DNA of 8,669 nt from Candidatus Poseidoniaceae archaeon (lineage in GTDB: Archaea > Thermoplasmatota > Poseidoniia > Poseidoniales > Poseidoniaceae): positions 3,327 through 11,995 of the forward strand of contig DUJJ01000103.1 in the NCBI GenBank assembly GCA_013329865.1, written 5' to 3'. The notes below the pieces were generated by a model that did not search any database, had not been told where the DNA came from, and saw only the letters and a list, made by a program, of their open reading frames with translations. Below, one piece after another: positions 1-6,222 of this stretch; position 1 is the stretch's first letter; each line of letters starts with the position of its first letter. The position numbers were made by a program, and so were the translations under genes.

Positions 1-419
1 GTAAAGTGTCCAATTAACCTGTAATCATCATGATCCTCAACGAGATTGAAACCCCCAATCATTTCGTCCTTAACCAAACGAACTCTGTGCGGACCTAATT
101 CTAACCATTCTTGCTTAGAAAACCGAACGTGAACAGTTGCTTTTCCTAGCGGTTCCTCGGCGAAAAAGGGATGATTCATGTTTACTGCGAGTGGAGTTTT
201 AGTAACACTCATTATATCAAGGCCGAAAAAATAAACAATGGCTGTGCTAAGAGCGACAAAAAGTGGGATTAAGACAAAGTCTAGTCCACCAACCAACACT
301 GCTAAAATACCAATCGTGGTGATGAGTGTTGCTAGACCAATTACCAATTGTAACTGTCGTTGGTGAGGCTGACACAATTCTAATTGACTAAACCCAATCA
401 ACCCTTTTGGTGGTGCCAT
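1..419 (-). CDS. Two-helix membrane protein, unknown function (3' end outside window)
   Basis: Read on the minus strand from ATG (417-419), this frame stays open to the window edge and gives 139 complete codons. It is missing its C-terminus. The protein starts MAPPKGLIGFSQLELCQPHQ. Two hydrophobic segments follow, at about residues 24-44 and 47-66, forming a probable helical hairpin in the membrane. After residue 70 comes a soluble, strand-rich part with alternating charged and hydrophobic residues (for example VHVRFSKQEW and HRVRLVKDEM). No family is recognised. An in-frame ATG four codons upstream (429-431) is possible. A GGTGG/GGGAG motif (about 432-440) lies right against that ATG but at a more usual distance from the ATG at 417-419, so I prefer the inner start. 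The gene is divergent from the DUF835 operon and shares a promoter-region motif with it. Seen: the open frame and the helices. Not known: the function. Confidence 0.75.
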   Translation of the reverse strand, partial: MAPPKGLIGFSQLELCQPHQRQLQLVIGLATLITTIGILAVLVGGLDFVLIPLFVALSTAIVYFFGLDIMSVTKTPLAVNMNHPFFAEEPLGKATVHVRFSKQEWLELGPHRVRLVKDEMIGGFNLVEDHDDYRLIGHF

Positions 420-445
420 GTTAATACACATCTCCCACCTTGAGT

Positions 446-547
446 TAAGCCTTTGTAATGCTTATTGGCGGTTCGTAATGACCTCTGAAATAGCCGTTTT
501 GTCACCTCATTCTTCCGCATCTTTCAATAACACTTAGACAAGGCTTA
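446..547. repeat. 8-bp inverted repeat AAGGCTTA bracketing the divergent promoters
   Basis: TAAGCCTT at 446-453 and AAGGCTTA at 540-547 are perfect reverse complements, 86 bp apart. Read towards each gene, both starts are therefore preceded by AAGGCTTA. It is followed after 2 bases (minus gene) or 4 bases (plus gene) by TCAAGG and then a G-rich ribosome-binding region. The similarity thus extends beyond the 8-bp core. It could be an operator for one shared regulator or a common promoter/leader element. Chance is not excluded for the core alone. Confidence 0.45.
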
Positions 548-556
548 CTGTCAAGG

Positions 557-561
557 GGTGA
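557..561 (+). promoter_or_regulatory. Ribosome-binding site that sets the DUF835 gene start at ATG 567
   Basis: GGTGA matches the archaeal anti-Shine-Dalgarno complement and lies 5 bases before ATG 567-569. The longer reading, from GTG at 558, would place the start codon inside this motif with no other good site upstream. The ATG is therefore the better start. Confidence 0.7.
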
Positions 562-566
562 GAAAA

Positions 567-2516
567 ATGGTAGAATTGCCACAAGGCGTCGTGGTTGAAG
601 TCCGCCGTGGTGGGCATGATGCGTTAGCTAAATTATCGGCTGATATGGTTCGCTTGGGTATCTCAGGATATATCAGAATTGAACGTCGTCCAAAGGAACT
701 CATGCCTCGTGTTAGTCAGGTAGTAATTCATGATACTCAACCCAAAGTGGCGATTCATGAGGCAGATGCAGTGTTGGGCGGACTTGAAGCCCTGCTGGAA
801 ATTGAGCGTGATTCCACCGCTCTTGACGCCCTAATTTCACTGATTGAGTTGCCCGATGATGATGTAATTCGTATCGTCAATCTTTATCCAGATTTTACTT
901 TGGCAACAGAAGAGCAGCGAGAAGAGCATGGTAGTTCAGATTGGTGGAATTATGTCCAACTAACCTCACGCAGTTGGCGACGGGAGGCACGGCTACCAGA
1001 ACAAGAGGTAGTAGTTGAGGCACCCGAGTATATTCGTCAATTAACTAAGGCAAAGCTACAGAAGTTTGACCTAGGTGAACAATATTTGAACTATGGTGAT
1101 ACGCTGCTAAGTGACAGTGCTGGTCCAAATCTTACTTTCACTCTGGCCGGTTTGCTTGCGTTACAAGGTCGGCCGTTACTGGTATTGTCACGCAGTGAGG
1201 CCGTAAAACTCGCCGAAAATTACGGTATACCTGAATCGTCTTGTTGGCGTTTTAGCGGTGTTGTACAAGGTAATCATATCCCCCCTAATGCTGCGGAAAT
1301 CAGTGAGAAAATAACTCACTTTTTATGGGCCAATAAACAAGCAGTGGTCATGTTTTCCGATCTTGAATATCTTCTGTCTTCGATTAATTTTGGGTCTCTG
1401 ATGCAGATGTTTCGGGGGGTAATTGACAATATTCGCTCCGCAGATCATCTATTATTGGTTCATTGCAATTTAGAAGTGATGAACCTTCGAGAGAGACATA
1501 TTTTCCAAAGAGAATTTGACCACCTGAGTTCTGCCTATCTAGAGAGCTTGGTTATGGATCCTGAGTCTTTGGTCGATCACCCAATATGCATGGAATTGAC
1601 TGATGAAGAGCTAACTTGGATACAGCAACAAATAAGTTTCCTGGATTTAGATGATAGCGAAGCCTTGAGTGGTGATCAAGTTATTTCGGGTGGCGCAAGC
1701 AGTCTCATAGATGACGATATTGAAGATGCTAAGGAACAACTCGACCAGTTAATTGATGAATGGCAGGACGTCAATAAGCCGTATCAGGAAGGTAATCCAA
1801 TAGTCAATGAAATAAGTGGTGAAGTTGGTATGGTTGAAACTTTAGTTGATACAGCATTTTCTGCTGTTACAGCCGGAGATATGAAACCGCTTGAGAAGAT
1901 TTTAGATACCAAGATTTCAGTGCCAAGTGTTGAGTTATCCACTACCACCGCTACGCCAGAGCCCAAAGCCAAGGGCCCAAGACCGGCCATCAAAATTAAG
2001 CGGGCAAAAAGAGGACGGCAAAATCGTGTGAATTCTTTTCACCAGACTAGCCAACCAAAAGTTACTGTGGACAATAGAGTAGAATTACCAGAATTAACTG
2101 AGGTTACCGATATCAAAACTTCCAGCCAAGTCTTTGATTCCAAGTTAGAACGGAGAGCAGAAATGATGGATAACGCATTGGATAACATGCTCTCGGGACC
2201 TGAACGGCAGCAGTCTCGAAGAATATACCAGTCAGTTAATCAGAAACCAATTGCTTCACTCGAGGAATTTAATACCAAAACAAGTAGCAAAACACTTGCT
2301 GTATCAAGGGTGTTAGAACAAAATACCGAAGTCATTCCTGCGAGTAATATAGCGGCAAATGATGGTGCAAAGCGTCGCCAACGCGAAGCATCATCACTAA
2401 CACAAAGCAGGGTTGACTTGGACAAAACCTATCGAAAATGGGCGACTGAATATTCAGGTGATAACTCCTCGACTAATGACCGCGAGTCAATTGAGTATCT
2501 AGAGGAGGCTGAATGA
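567..2516 (+). CDS. DUF835 domain protein with long charged disordered tail
   Basis: This protein has 649 residues from ATG 567 (652 if GTG 558 were used). Residues 1-110 form a compact domain with GYIRIE at 34-39, followed by VVIHDTQPKVAIHE and helices. The pattern recalls small archaeal sensor/dimerisation domains of the PATAN/DUF2226 kind, but I am not sure. Residues about 165-325 match DUF835: GRPLLVLSRS (201-210), a YG turn, the FLWANKQAVVMFSDLEYLL stretch (252-270), then MFRGVIDNIRSADHLLLVH (281-299). DUF835 occurs in many archaeal sensor proteins and its biochemical role is not established. Residues 360-649 look disordered: first acidic (DDDIEDAKEQLDQLIDE), then a strongly basic patch at 467-487 (IKIKRAKRGR), then a polar tail that could bind nucleic acid. 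There are no membrane segments, so it is likely cytoplasmic. It overlaps the DnaA-like gene by 4 bases (ATGA), which suggests coupled translation and a shared complex. The domain call is firm; the role is unknown. Confidence 0.85.
   Translation: MVELPQGVVVEVRRGGHDALAKLSADMVRLGISGYIRIERRPKELMPRVSQVVIHDTQPKVAIHEADAVLGGLEALLEIERDSTALDALISLIELPDDDVIRIVNLYPDFTLATEEQREEHGSSDWWNYVQLTSRSWRREARLPEQEVVVEAPEYIRQLTKAKLQKFDLGEQYLNYGDTLLSDSAGPNLTFTLAGLLALQGRPLLVLSRSEAVKLAENYGIPESSCWRFSGVVQGNHIPPNAAEISEKITHFLWANKQAVVMFSDLEYLLSSINFGSLMQMFRGVIDNIRSADHLLLVHCNLEVMNLRERHIFQREFDHLSSAYLESLVMDPESLVDHPICMELTDEELTWIQQQISFLDLDDSEALSGDQVISGGASSLIDDDIEDAKEQLDQLIDEWQDVNKPYQEGNPIVNEISGEVGMVETLVDTAFSAVTAGDMKPLEKILDTKISVPSVELSTTTATPEPKAKGPRPAIKIKRAKRGRQNRVNSFHQTSQPKVTVDNRVELPELTEVTDIKTSSQVFDSKLERRAEMMDNALDNMLSGPERQQSRRIYQSVNQKPIASLEEFNTKTSSKTLAVSRVLEQNTEVIPASNIAANDGAKRRQREASSLTQSRVDLDKTYRKWATEYSGDNSSTNDRESIEYLEEAE
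2502..2508 (+). promoter_or_regulatory. Ribosome-binding site of the DnaA-like gene, inside the end of the DUF835 gene
   Basis: GAGGAGG, complementary to the 16S rRNA 3' end, ends 4 bases before ATG 2513 and 7 bases before the adjacent ATG 2516. The wider spacing slightly favours the second ATG. The protein changes by only one Met. Confidence 0.65.
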
Positions 2517-4513
2517 TGAACATCCGGAGGAATCAGTTACTAGCAGCCATCAATAGTGCTAAATTACACGTGAATAATCCTACAGGTGTCAAACCCGAAA
2601 ATGGTAATATTTCTGCAGAAAATGTCAGACCATCAAGTTCTAAGATGGCTCGGCTGATTGGGAAAGCCTCAACCAAGGGTGAAAGGAAGTCTTTATTGAC
2701 TAGAGTGGGGGTTAGAAATCGTCCTACATACGACCTAATTGCTGATGGAGTATTGGGGAAGCCTACTAACAAATATCAGCCCAAACTAAGTATTGTTGAA
2801 TCAACAGCAGAAACCAGTAAATCCGTCTCCGAGCGAATCAAAGATTTGAGGAATAGGACACTAAGTAAAATTTCTGAGGAGGATAAAACAGGGGCCGACG
2901 GCTTTTTTGGATTTGAAAACGATGGGACTCCAATTTGGAGCAGTGTCGTCACTAGCGAAAGAAATTTTACAGCAAGAGTGTTTGACTCGCCGCAAGAAAA
3001 ATCATTACATCACCATTCAACCCATATTCCTGTTTCATATGACTGGCCGAGAAGTTTGGTGGTAAACAACCATAATACCTTCAAAACTTGGTTTACGGTA
3101 TCAGAAAATAAACGGGCTACGCAGCTCGCCGAGCAAGTTGTAGATAACCCTCAACAAGGACTTAATCCACTGATATTTGTCGGCGAGAGCGACACTGGTA
3201 AATCTCACCTTTTACAGGCAATTGGCCAAGCGGCATTACTTACTTGTAAACAAGATGTATATACAATTCATCGCGATGAATTGAACAAAATAATGTCCTT
3301 TGACCATAGTTGGAGCGATGTGTTTGCCCATGCATCTATGTTAATCATCGACGATATTGATGCCGCAGTGGATGATGAAGCAATTGCCAACATACTGGGC
3401 AATGTTATCGATACCGCACTGAACATGAATGTTCATATTATTGTGTCTTCTAGAAGCATGCCTGATAATTGGCCAGCATCTAAGCTATGGGACATACTCA
3501 GAAGCGGTGTTAGGACTATTCTAAGTCAGCCCGGCGCCGGTAGTTTGATGTCATACGCAAGGAATCTAGCGGTAAACAAAAGTGTAGTATTGACCGACGA
3601 ACAATTAGCCCTGATAGTTACCCACGGGGAAATGGGTTGGCGAGCAACAAAAAACTCGTTAACCAAGGTGGAAAATGCAATCAACAACGGTGTAGAATTA
3701 CTCGATAATTCCGATGTTTACAATTTCCTCAATGACATTCAGCCAGAATCATTGACAGCAGAAACCATACGGGCAAGTGAAAGTGTTGAGGATGTCGCAG
3801 ACCGCCTGATAAAATCCGTGGTTGACGTCGTTTACAGCGAACAGCAGTTGGGCGGAATAGAATTTAACACCACACTGCCAGAGTTATCTGATGATTATGA
3901 AGTACCTGAGTTGTTGACCGACCAGCTGATTAGATCAGACACCGAGTTCATTGAGTCTCAAATACAGTCAAAGTTGGATAATATTACCCCGGTAGCACCC
4001 TCGGTAATCGATGTTAATGATCGGGATAAGCACCTAGTGGCGAAAATGACTCGCATCGTACAGCGTGACCATGCTAAAGCGGCAGAAATTCTGACAGATC
4101 TAGACATGGGAATTGATGAGCAGTTCAGTCAGTCTAACTACCAGATTGCTAGTGAAACTGATGTTCTTGTAAAGTTAGAAGCCAAGCTGCTTAAGCTTGC
4201 TGAGCGGACCGCTGGAGCATCGGTTGAAGGATTGATCGAGATTGCTGACGAATTACGTTCACTAGAGCACGATTTAATCACTGCAGGCGCCAATAAACTT
4301 GACACGGATCAAGGGAATAATCATGAATTGGATAGTTATGTTCCATCAAACGATTGGAACATTGATGATTCCGAGGTCGCTCCAGAAGATCTGGTCGCGG
4401 AGTCATCAATCATGATTCCTATTGAGGGAGTCTTGGAACCACATCCGGAAGGGGTAATTAGAACAGCAACGCTAACTCCAGTTACGAATATCACCAGTGG
4501 TGAAGAAGAATGA
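2513..4513 (+). CDS. DnaA/Hda-type AAA+ ATPase with long flanking regions, no DnaA DNA-binding domain
   Basis: The protein has 666 residues. Residues 1-175 are low-complexity and rich in basic and polar residues. Residues about 188-410 align by eye with the DnaA AAA+ core: the NTFKTWFTV opening, NPLIFVGES, Walker A GESDTGKSH (224-232, Lys230), Walker B MLIIDDID (276-283), sensor 1 IIVSSRSMP (309-317) and sensor 2 Arg377 in GWRATKNSL. At the DnaA box VII arginine finger (SRF in DnaA) this protein has SGV (331-333), with Arg334 nearby. The segment before Walker B that holds the initiator-specific helices looks shortened. There is no DnaA domain IV helix-turn-helix. The C-terminal 250 residues are acidic, with helical stretches near 500-590. 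ATP binding is well supported. A role in replication is only an inference: it may instead be a regulator or an adaptor like Hda. Both ends overlap neighbouring genes by 4 bases. Confidence 0.85.
   Translation: MMNIRRNQLLAAINSAKLHVNNPTGVKPENGNISAENVRPSSSKMARLIGKASTKGERKSLLTRVGVRNRPTYDLIADGVLGKPTNKYQPKLSIVESTAETSKSVSERIKDLRNRTLSKISEEDKTGADGFFGFENDGTPIWSSVVTSERNFTARVFDSPQEKSLHHHSTHIPVSYDWPRSLVVNNHNTFKTWFTVSENKRATQLAEQVVDNPQQGLNPLIFVGESDTGKSHLLQAIGQAALLTCKQDVYTIHRDELNKIMSFDHSWSDVFAHASMLIIDDIDAAVDDEAIANILGNVIDTALNMNVHIIVSSRSMPDNWPASKLWDILRSGVRTILSQPGAGSLMSYARNLAVNKSVVLTDEQLALIVTHGEMGWRATKNSLTKVENAINNGVELLDNSDVYNFLNDIQPESLTAETIRASESVEDVADRLIKSVVDVVYSEQQLGGIEFNTTLPELSDDYEVPELLTDQLIRSDTEFIESQIQSKLDNITPVAPSVIDVNDRDKHLVAKMTRIVQRDHAKAAEILTDLDMGIDEQFSQSNYQIASETDVLVKLEAKLLKLAERTAGASVEGLIEIADELRSLEHDLITAGANKLDTDQGNNHELDSYVPSNDWNIDDSEVAPEDLVAESSIMIPIEGVLEPHPEGVIRTATLTPVTNITSGEEE
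4499..4503 (+). promoter_or_regulatory. Ribosome-binding site of the YkgJ-type gene
   Basis: GGTGA lies inside the last codons of the DnaA-like gene, 6 bases before ATG 4510. This spacing supports that start and coupled translation through the ATGA overlap. Confidence 0.65.
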
Positions 4514-4959
4514 CTCGTCCATGGTGGATGAACGGAGTAAAGTTCTCCTGCCAAACAGGTTGCGGAAAGTGCTGCGATGAGCCAGGTGGAATCGTTTACC
4601 TTTCCAGACACGATGCCAAGCGTATCGCAGCTAGTATGGGTATGCTAGTAGAAGATTGGCTTGAGCGTGACTGCAAACAGACATATGACGGCAGATATAT
4701 CCTTAAGAGCCGAAAAGGGGACGGTATATGCATTTACCTTAGCGATGAGAAAACCTGCAATATCTACCAAAATAGACCCCAGCAATGCGCTGCTTACCCA
4801 TGGTGGTCCGAGAACCTAGCAACCGACCGTTCATGGCAGCAAGCTAAAATTGAGTGTCCAGGCTTAACTGCTGAGGACGCCATAGTTATCGATGGAAATA
4901 CAATCAAAGTTCATGTTCTTGCCGACAGGCAATCCACTAAGGGTTTCAGAGAATGGTAA
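4510..4959 (+). CDS. YkgJ-family cysteine cluster protein (CxxxCxxCC)
   Basis: This small soluble protein of 149 residues carries the cysteine pattern of the YkgJ / Fe-S cluster-binding-like family (PF03692). An N-terminal CQTGCGKCC sits at residues 14-22, followed by GGIVYLSRHDAKRIA. CIYL (Cys74), KTCNIYQNRPQQCAAYPWW (Cys83, Cys93) and Cys116 in IECPG come after it. The family is thought to bind zinc or an iron-sulfur cluster, and its biochemical role is mostly unknown. Cys55 is an additional cysteine outside the core pattern. The length is typical for the family. The start overlaps the stop of the DnaA-like gene (ATGA), and the gene ends the operon. The context suggests a metal or redox partner of the ATPase/DUF835 pair, but co-transcription alone does not prove this. 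The family call is firm from the cysteine spacing; the function is open. Confidence 0.88.
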   Translation: MTRPWWMNGVKFSCQTGCGKCCDEPGGIVYLSRHDAKRIAASMGMLVEDWLERDCKQTYDGRYILKSRKGDGICIYLSDEKTCNIYQNRPQQCAAYPWWSENLATDRSWQQAKIECPGLTAEDAIVIDGNTIKVHVLADRQSTKGFREW

Positions 4960-4993
4960 CATGAATCAGTTCCTCATATCGGTTTGTATAATT

Positions 4994-5016
4994 CATAAAT
5001 AGGCCGTCTTTATACC
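4994..5016 (+). promoter_or_regulatory. TATA-like promoter elements before citrate synthase
   Basis: The 80-base gap after the operon holds two AT-rich candidates: CATAAATA at 4994-5001 and TTTATACC at 5009-5016. Archaeal transcription starts about 25 bases downstream of the TATA centre. The first would give a short leader of about 15 bases carrying the ribosome-binding site. The second would start almost at the GTG. I prefer the first. No other gene is seen in the gap. Confidence 0.45.
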
Positions 5017-5038
5017 ATAGTGATAACTCGGTGGTATA
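5011..5038. repeat. 7-bp inverted repeat TATACCA / TGGTATA next to the citrate synthase start
   Basis: TATACCA (5011-5017) and TGGTATA (5032-5038) are perfect reverse complements. A 14-base spacer separates them, giving 21 bp from centre to centre, or about two helical turns. The left arm overlaps a TATA-like element. The right arm overlaps the ribosome-binding site just before GTG 5040. This fits an operator for a dimeric repressor, or an RNA hairpin covering the ribosome-binding site. It is short enough that chance remains possible. Confidence 0.4.
5030..5034 (+). promoter_or_regulatory. Ribosome-binding site for citrate synthase GTG start
   Basis: GGTGG ends 5 bases before GTG 5040. A second GGTGG at 5039-5043 sits equally well before TTG 5049, so a start three codons later cannot be excluded. 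GTG is preferred as the commoner start. Confidence 0.55.
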
Positions 5039-5039
5039 G

Positions 5040-6215
5040 GTGGGGTTATTGGACAACGAAGAAGTGCTTTGTGAGGTGACTGAGAATCACCTTAACACAG
5101 GGCTCAGAGGCATCCCAGTAGGGACGTGTCGAACCTCTTTCGTCACCCCAGATGAAGGAGTCCACTATTGTGGTTACCCAATCCGAGAATTAGTCGATGT
5201 TTCTCCTGAAGATGTTATTTACCTGCTCTTCAACAAAGAATTACCCAACGCGGAACAATCCGCAATGTTTCGTGAGAACCTTGCATCCAGGGCTTCGCTC
5301 CCGGAGGGGGTTGAGCAGGTTTTGAGCAGTTTGCCTAAACATGGCCATCCGATGGATTGGCTGTCAATTGGAATTCACACTTTGGGAATGTATGATACCA
5401 CAGGCGATTGGCTCGAGGACGCACTAAATCTAATCGCTAGGATGCCACGTCTTATGGGGTTAATCTTCCGATATCGAGAAGGTAGAGAGTCAGACATTCC
5501 GGCAGATGATGTTGCGCAATCACTGGTCGAACGTTTTGTTAACACGCTAGATCTAGATGGCATTGATAAGGCAAAAATGGCTAGAGTTGTATCGGCATAT
5601 TTTGTCCTTCACATGGATCATGGAGGCGGAAATTTATCTACTTTCACCGGTAAATCAATCGCTTCTGGTAAGGCAACGGTCTATTCAGCAATTGCTGGAG
5701 CAATGAACGCTCTCTCAGGACCACTACATGGCAGAGCAAATCAATCGTGTTTGGAATTTGTGCTCAAAGTAGGCACTAGTGATGAAGCAGAAGTCGAACG
5801 ATTTGTCCGGAATGAGTTATCTGAAGGTCGTCCGGTCTTCGGGTTTGGTCATGCAGTGCTCAGTGTAGAAGATCCGCGTGCTACCGCTCAGTTTGAGTTG
5901 GGTAAGAAGATTTGTCCAGACGATGAAAATTTCAAGATAATTACTGCCCTGAGAAATGTTGCCCCGCGCGTCTTATCCGAAAATAAAAGGATTAGAAATC
6001 CAAATGCCAACGTCGATATTGCTAGTGGTGCTTTATTACATCATGTTGGTTTGAAAGATCCAACCTATTACACAACGTTCTTTGGTTGGGCAAGAGTTGC
6101 TGGCATCGGTGCTCAAATTGTCGATGAACGAGTGGTTATGAGGTCAGGTAGAGGGGTCCCAATTTATCGTCCAAAATACTTCCCAGAGGGTCAAGAATTA
6201 CGCCACGTCGAATGA
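5040..6215 (+). CDS. gltA: Citrate synthase, similar to the eukaryotic/mitochondrial type
   Basis: This enzyme joins oxaloacetate and acetyl-CoA to make citrate, the entry step of the TCA cycle, in the cytoplasm. The protein has 391 residues. The three catalytic residues are present: His230 in GPLHGRANQ, His271 in GFGHAVL and Asp326 in NANVDIASG. Substrate-binding equivalents are also seen: His191 (LHMDHGGGN), Arg280 (DPR), Arg352 (WARVAG) and Arg377 (YRPK). Details such as DHGGGNLS, GPLHG-ANQ, GHAVL rather than GHRVY, and the N-terminal PDEGVHYCGYPI follow the mitochondrial enzyme more than the shorter bacterial/archaeal type. It carries no mitochondrial leader. No 2-methylcitrate-cycle gene is nearby, so citrate rather than methylcitrate synthesis is likelier, though not proven. 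It is transcribed alone from a promoter in the preceding gap and converges on the GDPD gene with 7 bp between the stops. Confidence 0.93.
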   Translation: MGLLDNEEVLCEVTENHLNTGLRGIPVGTCRTSFVTPDEGVHYCGYPIRELVDVSPEDVIYLLFNKELPNAEQSAMFRENLASRASLPEGVEQVLSSLPKHGHPMDWLSIGIHTLGMYDTTGDWLEDALNLIARMPRLMGLIFRYREGRESDIPADDVAQSLVERFVNTLDLDGIDKAKMARVVSAYFVLHMDHGGGNLSTFTGKSIASGKATVYSAIAGAMNALSGPLHGRANQSCLEFVLKVGTSDEAEVERFVRNELSEGRPVFGFGHAVLSVEDPRATAQFELGKKICPDDENFKIITALRNVAPRVLSENKRIRNPNANVDIASGALLHHVGLKDPTYYTTFFGWARVAGIGAQIVDERVVMRSGRGVPIYRPKYFPEGQELRHVE

Positions 6216-6222
6216 TTCATAG

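Larger units (their letters stand above)
420..566. promoter_or_regulatory. Divergent intergenic region between the membrane protein and the DUF835 operon
   Basis: About 147 bases contain no convincing gene and separate two genes pointing away from each other, so both promoters should lie here. The only TATA-like stretch I see for the plus-strand operon is the weak TTTCAATAA at 522-530, about 40 bp upstream of the ATG. No clear TATA box stands out for the minus-strand gene. The notable feature is an inverted repeat whose arms lie close to the two starts (separate entry). Confidence 0.55.

Noticed and set aside
558..566. GTG 558 as the start of the DUF835 protein
   Set aside because: GTG lies within the GGTGA motif that is ideally spaced for ATG 567, and no other ribosome-binding site precedes it.
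1935..2074. Two near-matches to the bacterial DnaA box (TTATCCACT at 1935-1943; TGTGGACAA at 2066-2074) close to a DnaA-like gene
   Set aside because: Each has one mismatch, both lie inside the DUF835 coding sequence, and about two such 8-of-9 matches are expected by chance in a window of this size. The ATPase also lacks the domain that reads DnaA boxes.
1784..2772. Short minus-strand frames within the DUF835 and DnaA-like genes
   Set aside because: All are antisense to well-supported coding sequence, with no start context and no recognisable domain.
4960..5003. A 13-codon frame from ATG 4962 in the gap before citrate synthase
   Set aside because: It is too short, has no ribosome-binding site and overlaps the TATA-like element.
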